Part shown: in pieces, positions 5,569 through 7,383 of the stretch
How positions within the stretch are numbered: position 1 is the first letter of the stretch
How the letters are laid out: the number at the start of each line of letters is the position of its first letter
Source of the DNA: Bacteroidales bacterium
Lineage (GTDB): Bacteria; Bacteroidota; Bacteroidia; Bacteroidales; Bacteroidaceae
Length of the DNA stretch: 7,383 nt
Direction: 5' to 3'
Assembly (NCBI GenBank): GCA_004555055.1
Contig: SFJN01000131.1
Location: 1-7,383, forward strand
Program-made: the position numbers and the translations under genes
The notes under the pieces: model-generated
The model's input: the letters and a program-made list of their open reading frames with translations, nothing else
What the model was told of the DNA's origin: nothing
Databases searched by the model: none

Positions 5569-6957
5569 ATGAAACTATCTACCTGCATCCTTACATGCGC
5601 CGCTGCATGTGCCCTTCAGGCTTCCGCCTTCGAATACGAGGGACTGGAATATGAGGACCTCGGCGACGGCACTGCACAACTCTATTCAGCGGCTTCCGCC
5701 ACAGGCGAAGTCACCATCCCCGCCACCGTCTACGATACCGACGGAAATGCCTACACTGTAGTGGCACTCCGCAAGAGCAGTTTCCGCGATGCACAGGTGA
5801 GCAGGGTAAACCTGCCCGAGACGCTCCGAAGCATCGGCAGTTCGGCATTCGCACACAGCAGTGTGAAGTACATCAAGTTCAACGAGGGTCTGGAAACCAT
5901 CGACCGCAATGCCTTCTACAACTGCAAGAACCTCGACAACGTCGTGCTCCCGAGCACACTGAAGGAACTCGGCGAAATGGCTTTCATCTATTGCGAGTCG
6001 CTCATGAAGATTGCCATCCCCGAAGGCATCACCACCCTGGGAATGGCCACCTTCAAGGAGTGTACACGTCTGGAAACCGTGGAACTTCCCTCCACACTGA
6101 CGAACTTCGAGGAGCAGGCTTTCTCCACATGCTACTCCCTGGAGTCGATGGTGGTTCCCGAAGGAACGACCGTCATTCCCGAAAGTTTCTGCTACCAGTG
6201 CACACAACTCTCCGACCTCCAGCTGCCTTCGACGGTCGAGGAAATCCGTAATGGCGCCTTCGCCCTCTGCTACGGCCTGGAACATCTCAACCTGCCCAAC
6301 TCCGTCACCACCCTGCTCAACGGTGCCTTCGCCAACTGCTACAACCTCCAGGAGGTGGTTGTTCCCTCTTCCGTCCGCACCATGGGCAGCGACATCTTCT
6401 ACCAGAATGCATCGGTCAAGACCATCACCCTGGGCGAGAACGTCGAGGTAATGGGCTACGGCACCCTGGGAACATGGGAGGTGCTGTCCGACAATTCCCA
6501 CCAGTGGGTGCTGACCGACATCTACAGTCTCAACCCCGTTCCGCCACACTTCGAATACGACGGCTTTGCACGTCCCGAACCCGACTTCTTCAGTCTTGAG
6601 GAATTTACCGAAGAGGAGAAGACCCGTTTCTACGAGTCCGTCACCCTCCACGTCCCAGACGCGGCCCTCGAGGCATACCGCACTGCCAGCCTGTGGAACG
6701 AATTCCGCAATATCGTGGGCGATGCTGTGGGCATCTCCTCCCCCACCACCATACCGGCGAAGGTGAAGGCCGGCGATGGCAACCTCCACGTTTCAGGCCT
6801 CGCCACCGGCACTGCAGCAATGGTCTACAACACTGCCGGATGTCTTGTAGCGACCTCTACGGCAAGCACCTCCGGAAGTGTGCACTTCGACTCCCTGCCT
6901 GCCGGAATCTATATGGTGCGTACGGCAGGAAAGAGCCATAAGGTCATGGTTCGCTGA
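5569..6957 (+). CDS. BspA-like leucine-rich-repeat secreted protein
   Basis: A 462-residue surface protein of the BspA / LRR_5 type, a family that in oral and gut Bacteroidales and in Treponema includes adhesins binding host matrix proteins. The frame is open for 162 codons further upstream, inside the previous gene. I chose the ATG at 5569 because it opens a signal peptide, MKLSTCILTCAAACALQASA, cut near residue 20, and follows an A/T-rich leader typical of the phylum. Residues about 76-300 hold roughly ten repeats of 22-23 residues with the pattern LPxxLxxIGxxAFxxCxxLxxVxLP, for example AFYNCKNLDNVVLPSTLKEL (115-134) and AFANCYNLQEVVVPSSVRTM (253-272). One cysteine recurs at the same place in seven successive repeats. 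A capping segment, TLHVPDAALEAYRTASLWNE (359-378), is the usual BspA end motif. Residues about 416-462 (VYNTAGCLVATS, then LPAGIYMVRT and KVMVR) match a T9SS type A-like sorting tail. It is likely co-exported with the product of 3314-5389. The ligand is unknown. Confidence 0.93.
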   Translation: MKLSTCILTCAAACALQASAFEYEGLEYEDLGDGTAQLYSAASATGEVTIPATVYDTDGNAYTVVALRKSSFRDAQVSRVNLPETLRSIGSSAFAHSSVKYIKFNEGLETIDRNAFYNCKNLDNVVLPSTLKELGEMAFIYCESLMKIAIPEGITTLGMATFKECTRLETVELPSTLTNFEEQAFSTCYSLESMVVPEGTTVIPESFCYQCTQLSDLQLPSTVEEIRNGAFALCYGLEHLNLPNSVTTLLNGAFANCYNLQEVVVPSSVRTMGSDIFYQNASVKTITLGENVEVMGYGTLGTWEVLSDNSHQWVLTDIYSLNPVPPHFEYDGFARPEPDFFSLEEFTEEEKTRFYESVTLHVPDAALEAYRTASLWNEFRNIVGDAVGISSPTTIPAKVKAGDGNLHVSGLATGTAAMVYNTAGCLVATSTASTSGSVHFDSLPAGIYMVRTAGKSHKVMVR

Positions 6958-6984
6958 CATACCTCGCACGAAGTATATATACAC

Positions 6985-6999
6985 GCCCCATCCAGGGGC
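6985..6999 (+). other. Small GC hairpin downstream of the BspA-like gene
   Basis: GCCCC (6985-6989) and GGGGC (6995-6999) enclose a five-base loop, 27 bases past the stop. It sits just before the much longer hairpin at 7011-7050 and may be part of the same 3'-end structure. Confidence 0.4.
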
Positions 7000-7010
7000 A
7001 ACACAACACA

Positions 7011-7050
7011 GCCCAGGGCGGTGCATGGTCTGCCATGCGCCACCCTGGGT
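7011..7050 (+). terminator. Long hairpin, probable terminator of the plus-strand genes
   Basis: Two 17-base arms (7012-7028 and 7033-7049) pair with one C/A mismatch and one G-U pair around a four-base loop (TCTG), and a G-U pair extends the base. The arms run CCCAGGG...GCATGG and CCATGC...CCCTGGG. It lies 53 bases past the BspA-like stop. Only TTAAAT follows rather than a T-run, so it could end transcription inefficiently or protect the mRNA 3' end. The near-symmetry means it could also act on minus-strand transcripts. Confidence 0.65.
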
Positions 7051-7270
7051 TAAATGCATCCGGACGGCACACGGCCCCTATGAGATGGCAACGCCCACAG
7101 CATGGAGACAAAGCCCCCTCAAATCATATTCTCCGCACGGAAACGCCGTTGGAAGAGCCCGCCATTCCGTATTGTCGCACACCTCGAAGAGAGAGAAAAC
7201 CAATTTGAATCGTGCAGTTCCCTTATGCATTTTGCTTCTTTTTTGTGCATTTTTACAAGAAAAACGAGGC

Positions 7271-7383
7271 TATCCTACACCCGAAAACACAATCCTACAC
7301 CCAATCCTTCACCCGAAATCACCAATAAATACTATGTGTTTGGGGTATGGGTGTAGGAAATGTAGGATATTTTTCCAAAACTT
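7271..7383 (-). repeat. GGGTGTAGGA element, copy B, inverted, cut by window end
   Basis: Boxes TCCTACACCC at 7273-7282 and 7293-7302, a one-base variant TCCTTCACCC at 7305-7314, and the inverse GGGTGTAGGA at 7349-7358. Spacers are 10, 2 and 34 bases, exactly those of copy A read in reverse. The sequence continues as AAATGTAGGATATTTTTCC, matching the outer flank of copy A. The 34-base loop differs in sequence from copy A's but again can fold (AAATAC with GTGTTT, six pairs with one G-U). The outer end may extend past the window. Confidence 0.8.

Larger units (their letters stand above)
6958..7383. other. Gene-free right flank
   Basis: After the BspA-like stop there are two hairpins (6985-6999, 7011-7050), then about 220 bases in which I see no gene or RNA, with a pair of TGCATTTT direct repeats (7226-7233 and 7246-7253), then copy B of the GGGTGTAGGA element to the window edge. 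An 84-codon plus-strand frame (7102-7356) is open here, but it runs through the element, has no recognisable domain and has no credible leader, so I leave it out. Confidence 0.6.

Noticed and set aside
7160..7225. A possible tRNA 3' end or attachment-site remnant around CCAATTTGAATCG
   Set aside because: The T-arm-like string is imperfect and I could not find matching D, anticodon and acceptor arms.
461..7383. A composite transposon bounded by the inverted elements
   Set aside because: There is no transposase, integrase or target-site duplication in view, and the outer end of copy B is cut by the window.

Overview
This window looks like chromosomal DNA from a Bacteroidales bacterium, most likely Prevotella-like or Bacteroides-like. 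The evidence is a BspA-type leucine-rich-repeat protein, two secreted proteins with C-terminal tails resembling the type IX secretion (T9SS) sorting domain, a PorT-like outer-membrane barrel, one match to the Bacteroidetes promoter element TAnnTTTG, and AT-rich leaders without strong Shine-Dalgarno sequences. Genus is an inference. I see no rRNA, complete tRNA, CRISPR array, transposase or integrase.

Layout. Positions 1-809 hold no convincing intact gene: an open minus-strand stretch (55-249) that may be a gene remnant, a repeat built on the box GGGTGTAGGA (461-575), and a strong minus-strand terminator (703-753). Three minus-strand genes follow: an antibiotic-biosynthesis-monooxygenase (ABM) family protein (810-1085), an outer-membrane beta-barrel protein (1198-1821) and an M15 zinc peptidase (2146-2889). 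The gap 1822-2145 carries a dispersed-type repeat with two near-identical 55-bp units. The divergent intergenic region 2890-3313 feeds the minus-strand peptidase on one side and two plus-strand secreted-protein genes on the other: a 691-residue multidomain surface/secreted protein (3314-5389) and a 462-residue BspA-like protein (5569-6957). A long hairpin (7011-7050) closes the plus-strand block, and an inverted second copy of the GGGTGTAGGA element ends the window (7271-7383).

How the genes relate. Four of the five genes encode envelope or exported products (outer-membrane barrel, peptidoglycan peptidase, two secreted proteins), so the region is mainly cell-surface functions. The two plus-strand proteins probably use the same export route (Sec, then possibly a T9SS-like sorting step). 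The ABM protein is a small cytosolic enzyme that may be read through from the barrel gene upstream.

The most unusual signal is non-coding. The two GGGTGTAGGA elements, about 6.8 kb apart and in opposite orientation, share exactly the same box geometry (box-34-box-2-box-10-box, 86 bp in all), while the spacer sequences differ. That is what a constrained protein-binding array, an RNA structure or a small mobile repeat would look like. I could not attach a known function to it.
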